From Promethearchaeota archaeon (GTDB lineage: Archaea; Asgardarchaeota; Lokiarchaeia; Sigyniarchaeales; SOKP01), in contig JABXKD010000020.1 in NCBI GenBank assembly GCA_013375475.1, forward strand, positions 1 through 47,783: DNA of 47,783 bases, read 5' to 3'. The notes below the pieces were generated by a model that was not told the DNA's origin, searched no databases, and was given only the letters and a program-made list of their open reading frames with translations. The translations under genes were made by a program, and so were the position numbers. Of this stretch, positions 1-8,339 are shown in pieces. How positions within the stretch are numbered: position 1 is the stretch's first letter; each line of letters opens with the position of its first letter.

Positions 1-252
1 CTCCTTTTTTATCTTTCTTCTTACCTTTTTTTCACTTACTTCAGGAATTGCCTCGAAAGGATCTTCTTCTATGCTTTCTTCTATGATCCTTTGTTTAGGT
101 GTTCTCTTCTCTTTAATAATGTCTCTAGCTTTCTCTACTTCTGTTTTTACTGGTTTTTTAACACCTGCTAATACGGGTTTCCCACAGATAATACAGAATT
201 TATCTATTCCCTCAACAATAGGATTTCCGCAATATACACAATATTTAGCCAT
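1..252 (-). CDS. Zinc-ribbon protein (N-terminal part, runs off left edge)
   Basis: The minus strand reads open from an ATG at 252 to the window edge (84 codons visible). The protein begins MAKYCVYCGNPIVEG and contains two CxxC knuckles (CVYC and CIIC) about 15 residues apart, which together make one four-cysteine zinc ribbon at residues 5-25. A charged Lys/Glu-rich region follows. Such ribbons are common at the N-terminus of otherwise varied archaeal membrane or regulatory proteins, so the function cannot be assigned without the missing C-terminus. The gene is divergent from selB, with about 210 bases of AT-rich DNA between them. The plus-strand open frame over the same bases is a low-complexity shadow. 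Confidence 0.75.
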   Translation of the reverse strand, partial: MAKYCVYCGNPIVEGIDKFCIICGKPVLAGVKKPVKTEVEKARDIIKEKRTPKQRIIEESIEEDPFEAIPEVSEKKVRRKIKKE

Positions 253-463
253 TCATCTACTCACTTTGTAATTAGTTTTAAAATCAGATATAATAAAATG
301 ATATTGTATTTCTAATTAAATTTTATTGGAGTCCAATAATTACAGTTATTTCTCTAAATTAAAATATATTATTGGTTTTAGTATTTTTTATATTAAAACA
401 TATTAATTTTAATGAATTATTAAATCACATCATAGATTTAATTCATTTTTCCTTAATTTATCA

Positions 464-1906
464 ATGTTAGATATTGAGAAGAAAACTCCTGTCCATCTTG
501 GTCTTTTTGGTCATATAGATTCCGGTAAAACGGCAGTAGCTGCAGTTTTAAGCGATTATATCTCAACTGCAGGAATTGACGCTCATCCTCAGAGCAAGGA
601 AAGGGGAATTACAATAGATTTAGGTTTTACGAGTTTTGTTCTAGATGAATATTTAATCACCTTAGTAGATGGTCCTGGTCATGCAGATTTGATTAAAATT
701 AGTGCTTCTTCCGTGGAAATTATTGATTGTGCTCTAATCGTAATTGATATTACTAAAGGCCCTCAAATACAAACTGGAGAACATTTGATAATGATAGAGT
801 CACTCAATATAGACGACATTATAGTAGTTCTTAATAAAATTGATTTATTTAAAGGAAATTTAGATGCTGAAGTAAAAAAGATTAGAGATTTCTTTGGATC
901 AACCTCTTATGGCCCAAATATTCCCATTTTTTCGGTTTCCGCAAAAAATCAAGTTGGTTTTGAAGAATTAAAAGAAGGAATTTTAGAAAAAATCAAAGGA
1001 TTAGATATTCAAAGAAATTCCGAAGGAAGTGTTTTTATTCCAATTGATCACCATTTTTCAATTAAGGGAAGAGGAGCGGTAATTACTGGTACGATACTCA
1101 GGGGAAAGTTAAATCTGAATCAAGATATCGATGTGATCCCCGCTAATACTTCAGGTAAAGTCAAAAGTATTCAGATTTTCCATCAAAATGTTAATGAAGC
1201 TAAAGCAGGCGATAGAGTTGGAGTTAATATCAAGGGATTAGATATTAAAAAAGTGTACCGTGGTTGTTATGCGACAACTAATAAGAAGGCGTTCGATTTA
1301 TGCGATCTAATTAATATTCAGGTAAAACAAAATAAATTGTTCAAACCCAAGACTCAATTTGGTACTCAAGTGCATGTGACAATAGGTATGTTTACATTTA
1401 CAGGAAATCTTTTTCCATATGTTGAAAAAAATGGAAAAAAGATTCAATTAGAAAGCTCGGGCGATTTAAACATATATAATGCCTACTTATGGTTAAATGA
1501 AAAAGTCTTTATTAATAAAGAAAGAACTACGATGCTTATAAGTCGATTAGATCTTCCACCGACAACTTTAAGAATACTCGGTGCAGCAAAGTTGATCGAA
1601 ATAGCCAAAGAAGCTCCAATATTATACAAGTTTAAACTAAAAAAGGGAATTGTTCAAAATCCTAGGCACGCACTAGGGATCGTTTGTAGTGGTTTAGCTC
1701 AAAGCTATGAAGGAGCTAAAAAACTCATTGGTCGTAAATTAGAGCCACCCTTTACCAAAATAATTAGTACTTTTGGAACGAAAGGATTAGTAATTGTAGG
1801 AATTGCAACAAAAGACCAAATTATGAACAAAGGTGACCCAGTTGCGCTAAAAGAATTACGGAGTTTCACATTGAAATCTAAAAAAGATTTAAATTTGCTG
1901 AATTAA
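464..1906 (+). CDS. selB: Selenocysteine-specific elongation factor SelB/EFSec-like GTPase
   Basis: This 480-residue translational GTPase has the G1 loop GHIDSGKT at residues 16-23, a switch I region with ERGITID near 46-52, G3 DGPGH at 69-73 and G4 NKID near 123-126. EF-Tu-like beta-barrel domains II and III follow, then an extra C-terminal domain from about residue 340 onward. The ERGITID and GHIDSGKT variants and the length match archaeal/eukaryotic SelB (EFSec), which delivers Sec-tRNA to UGA codons marked by a SECIS element. EF-1A and aIF2-gamma are the nearest alternatives but differ in these loops. Sec decoding is known from Lokiarchaeota. No selenoprotein or tRNA-Sec was found in this window. 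A Roadblock gene follows 27 nt downstream, probably in the same transcript. Confidence 0.85.
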   Translation: MLDIEKKTPVHLGLFGHIDSGKTAVAAVLSDYISTAGIDAHPQSKERGITIDLGFTSFVLDEYLITLVDGPGHADLIKISASSVEIIDCALIVIDITKGPQIQTGEHLIMIESLNIDDIIVVLNKIDLFKGNLDAEVKKIRDFFGSTSYGPNIPIFSVSAKNQVGFEELKEGILEKIKGLDIQRNSEGSVFIPIDHHFSIKGRGAVITGTILRGKLNLNQDIDVIPANTSGKVKSIQIFHQNVNEAKAGDRVGVNIKGLDIKKVYRGCYATTNKKAFDLCDLINIQVKQNKLFKPKTQFGTQVHVTIGMFTFTGNLFPYVEKNGKKIQLESSGDLNIYNAYLWLNEKVFINKERTTMLISRLDLPPTTLRILGAAKLIEIAKEAPILYKFKLKKGIVQNPRHALGIVCSGLAQSYEGAKKLIGRKLEPPFTKIISTFGTKGLVIVGIATKDQIMNKGDPVALKELRSFTLKSKKDLNLLN

Positions 1907-1933
1907 TTTATTATATTAATTGAGGTTGAAAAA

Positions 1934-2371
1934 ATGGAAAAAATTCACTCACCAGAAATTAAAATCGATCGGGAATTATTGGCAGTAATAATGCGCAATT
2001 TAGAACAATTGGAGAGCTCAACTGATTTAGAGGGTAGCGCCATCGTTTCAAAAACGGGATTAAGAATAGCTAGTTCTGAAACTGCAGATGTAGTTGCTGA
2101 CATTTATAGTGCGAGTCCTGCTACATTAATTTCACTTGGAGAAAAAATCAGTAGTGGTTTAGGACAAGGAGAACTAAGGGAAATCGTTATAAGGGGAGTG
2201 AAAGGTTATACAATCATTTTAGTAGGAGATAAAGATAACAACTTCATGTTATTTACTAATTGCAAAAAAGGATATAAATTAGGATATTATTTCCATAAAA
2301 TTCGTAAATCGTTTATAGAGATGGAGCCCGTTCTTAAAAGAATTGAAACGAAAGAATTAAGAACTCATTAA
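1934..2371 (+). CDS. Roadblock/LC7 domain protein
   Basis: The 145-residue protein is a single Roadblock/LC7 (longin-related) domain. It shows the typical pattern LEGSAIVSKTGLRIASS near residues 33-50, a central helix, and the strand pair GELREIVIRG...YTIILVGDK near 75-103. In bacteria and archaea such proteins act as partners or regulators of small Ras-like GTPases (MglB type), and Asgard archaea carry many of them. A clear ribosome-binding signal (GAGGTTG) lies 6-7 nt before the ATG. It follows selB closely, so co-transcription is likely. No GTPase of the Ras family is next to it here, so its partner is unknown. Confidence 0.8.
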   Translation: MEKIHSPEIKIDRELLAVIMRNLEQLESSTDLEGSAIVSKTGLRIASSETADVVADIYSASPATLISLGEKISSGLGQGELREIVIRGVKGYTIILVGDKDNNFMLFTNCKKGYKLGYYFHKIRKSFIEMEPVLKRIETKELRTH

Positions 2372-2570
2372 GTTTTATCATTATTCATTTGTTTGTAGAA
2401 TAATCAATATTTTATTCTTCTTTTATCCGTTCAAATTATTTAAAAGATATAATAAATAAATATTAAAGAAAGTTTGATTATTGTAGAGATCACGAAGTTT
2501 ATTTTTAGGAATTGAAGACCTTTAGAATAACAAATCAAAATTGTGAAGAGAAGTCTTTTCATAAAATTGC

Positions 2571-2777
2571 TTATAATACATACTTCCATCTAACAATATC
2601 ATTATCTAATAAATTGAAATAATTTGAAGGTATACTCGGGGGAACACCGCTATTAACTGTATATATCCAACCAGTTCCTACACCATTGATTCCGTGCATA
2701 CATATATACTCCCCGAAATTTAGAATACTAACTTCGCAACAATTTAGTAAAAGGTGATATACTGTAGTTTTATAATT
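2571..2777 (-). pseudogene. Second DUF4430 domain, in frame behind the stop codon of the upstream surface protein
   Basis: Reading on in the same frame past the TAA at 2780-2778 gives 68 sense codons and a second stop at 2573-2571. The translation contains SILNFGEY, GINGVGTGWIYTVN and NLLDNDIVRW. It aligns along its full length with the last domain of the preceding gene (TDYGERGI, SINGLKKNWLYSVN, NLRDGDIVEW). There is no start codon or ribosome-binding signal at its head. It is therefore the remains of a tandem domain cut off by a nonsense codon, or a read-through extension. The open frame is still intact, so loss would be recent if it is dead. Confidence 0.7.
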
Positions 2778-4547
2778 TTAACCGCCAGTCCATTCGACAA
2801 TATCACCATCTCTTAAATTATATTTCTTGGCTGACACTCCTGGAGATTCATCATTAACTGAATAAAGCCAGTTTTTTTTAAGGCCATTAATACTTTCTAC
2901 AATAATTCCCCTCTCACCATAATCTGTGATTTCAACCTCACACCATTCGGATAATGCATCAAATGCTGTTGTATTGTAATCTGATAACGTAAAATTTGCC
3001 CATGTCACTATTGTTCCATTTCCGTAATCAACTATTAGAGTTATGTCATTAACTTCTCTTAAAGGGGTATTTACTTCACCGACTTCTATACTAGAGGTAA
3101 AAACGAAAAATGATGTAAAGCTAGCTATAGCTAATACTGAAATCAATATATATTTATTAAACTTCTTGAATCCTGGCTTGGACCTAGATGTTATAAAAGA
3201 TGTGGTAATTATAAGCATACTTATCGAAGCTATAATAATATAAGGAAGAATACTTAAGAATAAGTTCGGAGGTGGCCTAGCTTCTTCTCCTGTTGATTCC
3301 CATGGAGTGTAATCATCAATAGCCATTTCAAGTAAATAGTCCCCTATTGAGGTGTAAACCCAAAGTAATAGCCCCGTTCGTTTTTCATAAATAAGATTTG
3401 TATCTTGTTCTCCATCTGTTTGCTCAAATGCGATTTTAATTGTTAACGGTGTTTCTGAAATTGAAACTAAACCATTAGCGAATCCTGTTGCCTCCTGTAA
3501 TGCTAGTTTCTTCACCCTTGTCAAATTATCAATAATTTGTATAAGTAAACCTGGTTGGAAATAGTTGTATCCTAGAGTAAAGGTCCAACCTAACTCACTA
3601 TTGGATCTATTAGCTATTGTAAAGTTCGACGTTAAAATACCAGTTTTATTTTCTACTATTTCAATATCAAACCACGGAATAGGATCATCTATAACATTAC
3701 CCCAATCATTTGGATCTTTATTATAATATCCCGTTAAATTAGCAATTATCTGTCCTCCAGAATTGGTATTCCAGTCTCCCTCAAATCCTCCTGTTAAATT
3801 ATACCAACCTGTAACTCCACTAAATTCGATGATATTATAAATAAAATTATCCTCAAGGGTAAAATTTAGCGATTTAATCTCAAGTAGGTAACCTAAGACG
3901 CTACTCTTTGCCCAAACTAGCAATCCTGTCCATTTATCGTAGATAAAATAAGACTTTTGTTCTAATCCACCAATTTGTTCAAAACCAATATAAAAGAAAT
4001 TGTAACTTTCTTCAATATTTACATCTCCTTTACTATAGAATCCTCCGGGATCAGATTGGTTTAAAGCTAACTCCTTTATATATGTTAAATTTTCATTTGG
4101 TATTAAAAATCCAGGTTGAAAATCGTTATACCCGAGAGTAAGAGCTCTCGCAACTTCACTATTAGATCTGTTATTTAAAGTAAAATTATTATTAAGAGTA
4201 CCAAGATTATTCTTATAAATTTCAATGTCATACCAAGGTATTGGATCACTAAAGACGTTACCCCAATCATTAATATCCTTATTATAAGAACCTGTAAGAT
4301 TAATTCGTATTTGCCCTCCAGGATTAGTCTTCCATTCACCTTCAAAGCCAAATGTAAAATTATACCATCCAGTTGAATCCCCGAATTGTACAACTTCATA
4401 TAAATAAGGCTTATTGAAATTGAGATTTGGAGAATAAGATTCCGAAATCGTTTGTTTAGCTCTTGTAAAAGGGATAGATCCCGAATGGAGTAATAGGGTA
4501 AAAAATAAAAGCGAAATAAAGTATATTGTTTTTTTAGTGGTTTTCAT
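2778..4547 (-). CDS. Membrane-anchored surface protein with duplicated ectodomain and C-terminal DUF4430 domain
   Basis: The 589-residue protein starts with a signal peptide (MKTTKKT, then a hydrophobic stretch to about residue 28). Two tandem copies of a roughly 180-residue beta-rich domain follow (about 45-235 and 236-415), sharing STGWYNFT/VTGWYNLT, GGFEGDWNTN-type, NDWGNV and IPWYDIEI/IPWFDIEI motifs. There are many N-x-S/T sequons. Two hydrophobic helices lie near 430-490. The C-terminus (about 505-589) is a DUF4430 domain with SINGLKKNWLYSVN and a GDIVEW end. DUF4430 is the fold of the C-terminal domain of transcobalamin. The gene is divergent from an ECF S component, which fits surface capture of a corrinoid or similar cofactor; this role is inferred. 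Confidence 0.65.
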   Translation of the reverse strand: MKTTKKTIYFISLLFFTLLLHSGSIPFTRAKQTISESYSPNLNFNKPYLYEVVQFGDSTGWYNFTFGFEGEWKTNPGGQIRINLTGSYNKDINDWGNVFSDPIPWYDIEIYKNNLGTLNNNFTLNNRSNSEVARALTLGYNDFQPGFLIPNENLTYIKELALNQSDPGGFYSKGDVNIEESYNFFYIGFEQIGGLEQKSYFIYDKWTGLLVWAKSSVLGYLLEIKSLNFTLEDNFIYNIIEFSGVTGWYNLTGGFEGDWNTNSGGQIIANLTGYYNKDPNDWGNVIDDPIPWFDIEIVENKTGILTSNFTIANRSNSELGWTFTLGYNYFQPGLLIQIIDNLTRVKKLALQEATGFANGLVSISETPLTIKIAFEQTDGEQDTNLIYEKRTGLLLWVYTSIGDYLLEMAIDDYTPWESTGEEARPPPNLFLSILPYIIIASISMLIITTSFITSRSKPGFKKFNKYILISVLAIASFTSFFVFTSSIEVGEVNTPLREVNDITLIVDYGNGTIVTWANFTLSDYNTTAFDALSEWCEVEITDYGERGIIVESINGLKKNWLYSVNDESPGVSAKKYNLRDGDIVEWTGG

Positions 4548-4601
4548 TTATTTTATTCACATTTTTCTAAATATTTGTATACTATCTACTATAATCAACA
4601 G

Positions 4602-4709
4602 TTAAATCTCATTATCGGATGTTAAAGGAGTAGCAGTTGCTGAAAGTTTAACGGTGTAAAAAGTTAAAATTATAACGAAAACTCCAAGATACATCTTTTT
4701 AGTCTTCAT
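4602..4709 (-). CDS. Small ORF encoding an orphan signal-peptide-like sequence
   Basis: A 35-codon open frame begins MKTKKMYLGVFVIILTF and stops soon after a plausible signal-peptidase region (LSATA). Its first residues resemble those of the neighbouring surface protein (MKTTKKT). It could be a very small secreted peptide or the leftover 5' end of a lost paralogue of that protein. No strong ribosome-binding signal was seen. It lies in the otherwise empty 300-base gap between the surface-protein gene and the ECF S component. Confidence 0.3.
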   Translation of the reverse strand: MKTKKMYLGVFVIILTFYTVKLSATATPLTSDNEI

Positions 4710-4846
4710 AGAATCAATTATTTTTATTTTTTTATTTTTTTAGGAAACTTGTGCTAGGATAAATTAACCTATATATTTAAAAATTGTGAAAAATTCTGAT
4801 ATTAAAGAAATAAAGTGAAAAAACTCAAGCTGAAGTTCTTAAGAAT

Positions 4847-5509
4847 ATGAGTCTCAATTCAGAACCAACCAAGGATTTAAGGAAATCTCAAATTTTAATA
4901 GATAAAAACGCTGATAAAATCGAAACTGAAAAAGTTAATGAATCGGCGTGGTTAGAGAGGAAAACCTTTCGGATTTCGCTTATTGCTACATTCACGGCTT
5001 TATCTCTTGTTTTAGGGTACTTGATGGCATATATTCCCAATCTGGAGGTATTTACGATGATGATCTTCTTATCGGGATTTATTATGAGCAAAGAAGAAGG
5101 AGCAATAATTGGATTTCTGAGTGCATTAATTTTTACGTTCTTCAATCCATTAGGACCTTCTCCTCCACCATTATTCATATATCAATTAATTCACTATTCT
5201 ATAACAGGAATTTTAGGTGGACTTACGAAAGATTTCTTACGAAACAAGCAATATTATAAACCAACAGAGGATTTATTTGTTTTTCGGATAATGTTATTAT
5301 TTGGGTTCTTAGGAGCTATTATTACATTCATTTTTGATATCCTAAGTACTTTATTTGGTGGTTTTGTCGTTTCTATTACGATTGACTATTTTATTGCGTC
5401 ATATCTATTTGGAATAGTGTTTACTACAATTCATTTAATAGGAAATGTTTTGATTTTTATATTCCTACTACCAGGTTTAATCCAATTAATAATGAAATTA
5501 TTAGATTAA
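4847..5509 (+). CDS. ECF transporter S component-like membrane protein
   Basis: The 220-residue protein has a charged cytosolic N-terminus of about 40 residues, followed by about six hydrophobic segments. The segment FRISLIATFTALSLVLGYLM resembles the opening of ECF-type substrate-binding (S) components, as do the loop PNLEVFTMMIFLSGFIMSK, the small-residue-rich helix GAIIGFLSALIFTFFNPLGP, and GILGGL further on. S components bind vitamins or metals in the membrane and work with an energising module (EcfA/A'/T) that is not in this window. Substrate is not evident from the sequence. The divergent DUF4430 surface protein makes a cobalamin-type substrate an attractive guess. Conserved-family confidence is good, substrate confidence low. 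Confidence 0.7.
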   Translation: MSLNSEPTKDLRKSQILIDKNADKIETEKVNESAWLERKTFRISLIATFTALSLVLGYLMAYIPNLEVFTMMIFLSGFIMSKEEGAIIGFLSALIFTFFNPLGPSPPPLFIYQLIHYSITGILGGLTKDFLRNKQYYKPTEDLFVFRIMLLFGFLGAIITFIFDILSTLFGGFVVSITIDYFIASYLFGIVFTTIHLIGNVLIFIFLLPGLIQLIMKLLD

Positions 5510-5559
5510 GCTATACAAAAATTCTTTTAAAAATAAGATAATTAATAAAGCTAGAGTTG

Positions 5560-6042
5560 TTAATTTGCTTCCGAAAGGAGTGTGACTTTACCCCCAGCTG
5601 ACTCAATTTTCTCAATTGCTCGTTTTGAAGCTTTACTAACGGTCAAATTAATTTTTTTATTAATATCTCCACGACCTAAGATTTTTTGGATATTAATGTC
5701 TTTTAAATTGATGGTATAAGTGTTTCCTGACTTGGTAGCAACATTTTTTAGCGTAAGATCTTCAATTTTTGAATCTAAATCTTTTAGGTTAAGAGCATTT
5801 ACATGGTAGATTCTGTTAATGTCTTGTGGTCGTTTGAAACCTCGCTTTCCGAAATCCCAATCTGGATCAGGGAATCCAAGTTCTTTTTGTTTGAGATAAT
5901 AGGATTTTTTACTTTTCTTCCATTGGGTTGTTTTTCCTTTTCCAGCTCTCTGACCCGCTTTACGGTGTTGACCAACTGTACCGTACCCTTGCGTACGAGT
6001 TCCTCTCATTTTTCGAATTCTTTTAGGAAATTTTCGTGTAAT
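5560..6042 (-). CDS. rpl15: Large-subunit ribosomal protein uL15 (apparent AUU start)
   Basis: This is archaeal uL15, recognised by RGTRTQGYGTVGQHRKAGQ and the C-terminal SKASKRAIEKIESAGGKVTLL. The first ATG (6009) would remove the conserved basic N-terminus. Reading upstream in frame gives TRKFPKRIRK before MRGTRT, which matches the length and character of other archaeal uL15 N-termini, and ends at an ATT codon at 6042-6040. A ribosome-binding signal AAAAGGTGA lies 7 nt before that ATT, and no ATG, GTG or TTG is available in frame. I therefore place the start at AUU. It is the last gene of the ribosomal cluster; SecY, which often follows uL15, is absent here. Confidence 0.9.
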   Translation of the reverse strand: MTRKFPKRIRKMRGTRTQGYGTVGQHRKAGQRAGKGKTTQWKKSKKSYYLKQKELGFPDPDWDFGKRGFKRPQDINRIYHVNALNLKDLDSKIEDLTLKNVATKSGNTYTINLKDINIQKILGRGDINKKINLTVSKASKRAIEKIESAGGKVTLLSEAN

Positions 6043-6061
6043 ATTAGTTCACCTTTTCTTT

Positions 6062-6595
6062 TTATATCATTTTGTGAATTAAATCGTTAATAAACTGATC
6101 AACATAACCCAGAGTTCCGCCTTCATTGTAATGTTTTTTAATCGTTCCGCGGTGTCCTTTTCTTGGGGGATGTAATCGAAAAACAGGTTTGATTTTATAC
6201 ACATCCTGAGTTCTATACTGAATCTCCCCGGTTAATAACGCTTTGGAAAACTCTTTTATATTTTTATATTTAGTCAGATTTTTGATATGTTCATCTGTGA
6301 GTGGTTTGTTGCCTTCGACTTTCCCTCTCGCTCTTAATAATCTTAATAGAGCTTTCTCATCTATTTCCCCATACGCTATGTAATCTTTACATTTTTGAAG
6401 CATACCCATATAGCTTATGTCTCCCCATATAAGAACGCCATGATTAACCTTATGCATTCTCAACATTTTTAATGTATCTGAGATTTTTCGCTTCATTCCT
6501 GGTGCTCCTCTTATACGAACTGCAAAGTATAGGGCAGGGGGTTTAGATACTTTCATTTTGGGTTTCTTTCCTACAATTACATTATTTTCAGCCAT
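6062..6595 (-). CDS. rpl30: Large-subunit ribosomal protein uL30
   Basis: Archaeal/eukaryal-type uL30 (about 177 residues from this start). It shows the ferredoxin-like core AVRIRGAPGMKRKISDTLKMLRM, the conserved HGVLIWGD segment, and the archaeal C-terminal extension FRLHPPRKGHRG...GYVDQFINDLI. Several starts are possible (GTG at 6607, ATG at 6598 and 6595). The GGTG signal at 6605-6602 lies 6 nt before the ATG at 6595, matching the spacing seen for neighbours, so that start (MAENNVIVG) is chosen. It sits between uS5 (19 nt upstream) and uL15. Confidence 0.93.
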   Translation of the reverse strand: MAENNVIVGKKPKMKVSKPPALYFAVRIRGAPGMKRKISDTLKMLRMHKVNHGVLIWGDISYMGMLQKCKDYIAYGEIDEKALLRLLRARGKVEGNKPLTDEHIKNLTKYKNIKEFSKALLTGEIQYRTQDVYKIKPVFRLHPPRKGHRGTIKKHYNEGGTLGYVDQFINDLIHKMI

Positions 6596-6614
6596 CATAT
6601 ACACCACTCATTGT

Positions 6615-7238
6615 TTATAAATTGAAATTAAATTTATGAGCATTTTTAAGAGCATTGAAAGTAGCTTTAACAAGATTCTCGCTTGTTCTGGTGTCCCCGT
6701 AGGTTTTGCTCCATACATCTTCAATCCCAGCTAGCTTCAATACTTGTTTTACTTTATCAGCACACGCTAATCCAACTCCTTGTGGAGCAGGAATCAAGCG
6801 AATTTTAACAGATCCACACTTTCCATCTACTTTAAATGGTACGCTGTGAGTATGCCCACAACCACATTCTTTACTACCACACCCTCTAAGAACAGGAACT
6901 ACGGCAAGCTTTGCTTTATCGATTGCTTTTCTTATTGCAGGGCCTACTTCTCGTGATTTTGCTGACCCAACTCCAATAAAACCATCAGCTCCAACGATAA
7001 CAACAGCTTTAAACCTAGATCGTTGCCCGCTAGCTGTCATTTGTTGTACCATGTTAATTGTAACAACACTTTCTTGAAGCTGCGGGAGAAGAACATTGAT
7101 AATTTCTTTTTCTTTGACTACTAGATTATTAGCGAATATTTTATCTAATGTAATTAATCCTTGCTGAACTAATTCACCTAATCGCGTGGAAGGAATCCAA
7201 CTTTCTTCAGGATTTCTTTGATTTCTTTGTCGACTCAT
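6615..7238 (-). CDS. rps5: Small-subunit ribosomal protein uS5
   Basis: The 207-residue protein is uS5 with the N-terminal double-stranded RNA-binding-like domain (FKAVVIVGADGFIGVGSAKS near residues 75-95) and the C-terminal domain carrying RLIPAPQGVGLACADKVKQ. Like other archaeal forms it has an N-terminal extension and a Cys-rich loop (CGSKECGCGH, near 118-127) that may bind zinc. It helps form the decoding region and mRNA entry site of the 30S subunit. It is in the canonical place between uL18 and uL30, with 12 nt to uL18. Confidence 0.95.
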   Translation of the reverse strand: MSRQRNQRNPEESWIPSTRLGELVQQGLITLDKIFANNLVVKEKEIINVLLPQLQESVVTINMVQQMTASGQRSRFKAVVIVGADGFIGVGSAKSREVGPAIRKAIDKAKLAVVPVLRGCGSKECGCGHTHSVPFKVDGKCGSVKIRLIPAPQGVGLACADKVKQVLKLAGIEDVWSKTYGDTRTSENLVKATFNALKNAHKFNFNL

Positions 7239-7250
7239 TTAATTTCACCT

Positions 7251-7844
7251 TTATGTGCTAGATTCAATTTTTTTGAATGTATTTGAAACCAATTGACTTA
7301 TTTTTTGTGGATTAATGTTATTTTTTTGTAAATATCGTGAGAAAACTTGTTGGTATTTCTCTGGATCTTCAGTTTTTAAAAGACTTGCATATTGTTCAAT
7401 ATGAGAACCTTTTATTATTTCTTCAATATTTTCTGGAAAGAAATCTTCGTTATAGGGTATCTCAATTCCTGATTGCAAAATGCCTTTAAAAGCGGCGAGT
7501 ACTCGATTTCTATGATAAAAGATGCCTAAATCGAGAATTGCTTCTTCAACATTCTGTTTTTTGGCCCTCGCACCTGCTAAAAAACCAGTTAAATAAGCTG
7601 CTGGAACATTACCCGTATTAGCGTTCCATCCGTATTTAGAAACTAATTCTTTAGAGTGAGCAGAAACAATAATTTTATCTCCACCAATTTTAGATTGAAT
7701 AATTTGTACAATAACATGATTATTTGAAACTCGAATTACAGCTCTTAATTTTTTAGATTTTAATAATTTCATTCTCCTGTGATAGTTCGTTTTGCCTTCA
7801 GCTCTCCTTCGGAATGGTCTTCGATATCTTGGTCCTTGTGCCAC
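7251..7844 (-). CDS. rpl18: Large-subunit ribosomal protein uL18
   Basis: Archaeal uL18 (197 residues). The N-terminus AQGPRYRRPFRRRAEGKTNYHRR, read in two parts, is typical for this family. The 5S-rRNA-binding core includes IRVSNNHVIVQII, VSAHSKEL and NVPAAYLTGFLAGARAKK. The C-terminal part (about 130-197) is a helical extension with GIEIPYNEDFFPENIEEI. It binds 5S rRNA together with uL5 in the central protuberance. It overlaps closely with eL19 (3 nt gap), suggesting translational coupling. Confidence 0.95.
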   Translation of the reverse strand: MAQGPRYRRPFRRRAEGKTNYHRRMKLLKSKKLRAVIRVSNNHVIVQIIQSKIGGDKIIVSAHSKELVSKYGWNANTGNVPAAYLTGFLAGARAKKQNVEEAILDLGIFYHRNRVLAAFKGILQSGIEIPYNEDFFPENIEEIIKGSHIEQYASLLKTEDPEKYQQVFSRYLQKNNINPQKISQLVSNTFKKIESST

Positions 7845-7847
7845 TTT

Positions 7848-8303
7848 CTATCTACCTCTCCTAATAAATTCTTTTTCTTTAATATATCGGTTCATTTGAG
7901 CAACGCTGTTAAACATCCCGCCTTTAGCATTTTTGTATAACTTCCTATAAGTTGCTGTAGTAATTAATTTCCGATCCCTCAACTTTTTAAGTTCACGTCT
8001 TTGCGGCCTAATTCGATTCATCCATCTTGTTTTCTTAGGTAATCTTGCGTGTTTTGTTCCCTTTCTTTTTCCTATTCCTCTAGCTCTGCCTTTTTTCTTG
8101 CGTTCATGAAGTAAATTTTTTCTATATTTTGAATTACCTTGTTTATACTTCTTTAATATTATGCCTTCTTTTACTAAATTGCGGATATCCTCTCGAGTAA
8201 TTGCCATTTTGATCTCATCAATTAAATATGGATCGAAATAGACGCGATTTTCCCCACATTTTAATATTTCCGCTGCCATTCTTTTTTGGGCTTTTAAACT
8301 CAT
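7848..8303 (-). CDS. rpl19e: Large-subunit ribosomal protein eL19
   Basis: Archaeal/eukaryal eL19, about 151 residues. It begins MSLKAQKRMAAEILKCGENRVYFDP, a conserved opening (quoted here as two parts), with the central basic GRARGIGKRKGTKHARLPKK segment and the helical end LYKNAKGGMF...RYIKEKEF. Two ATG codons are adjacent (8306 and 8303). The GTGA signal upstream lies 6 nt before the second, so 8303 is preferred. There is no bacterial counterpart of this protein, which confirms the archaeal origin of the cluster. Confidence 0.94.
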   Translation of the reverse strand: MSLKAQKRMAAEILKCGENRVYFDPYLIDEIKMAITREDIRNLVKEGIILKKYKQGNSKYRKNLLHERKKKGRARGIGKRKGTKHARLPKKTRWMNRIRPQRRELKKLRDRKLITTATYRKLYKNAKGGMFNSVAQMNRYIKEKEFIRRGR

Positions 8304-8339
8304 CATTTATCACTTTATATCTTATTTAAGAACGATTTT

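Noticed and set aside
71..271. Plus-strand reading frame at the left edge
   Set aside because: It is the shadow of the minus-strand zinc-ribbon gene, which has CxxC motifs and a proper start.
464..1906. SelB as a mis-called aIF2-gamma or EF-1A
   Set aside because: The GHIDSGKT loop, the switch I sequence and the extra C-terminal domain fit EFSec better.
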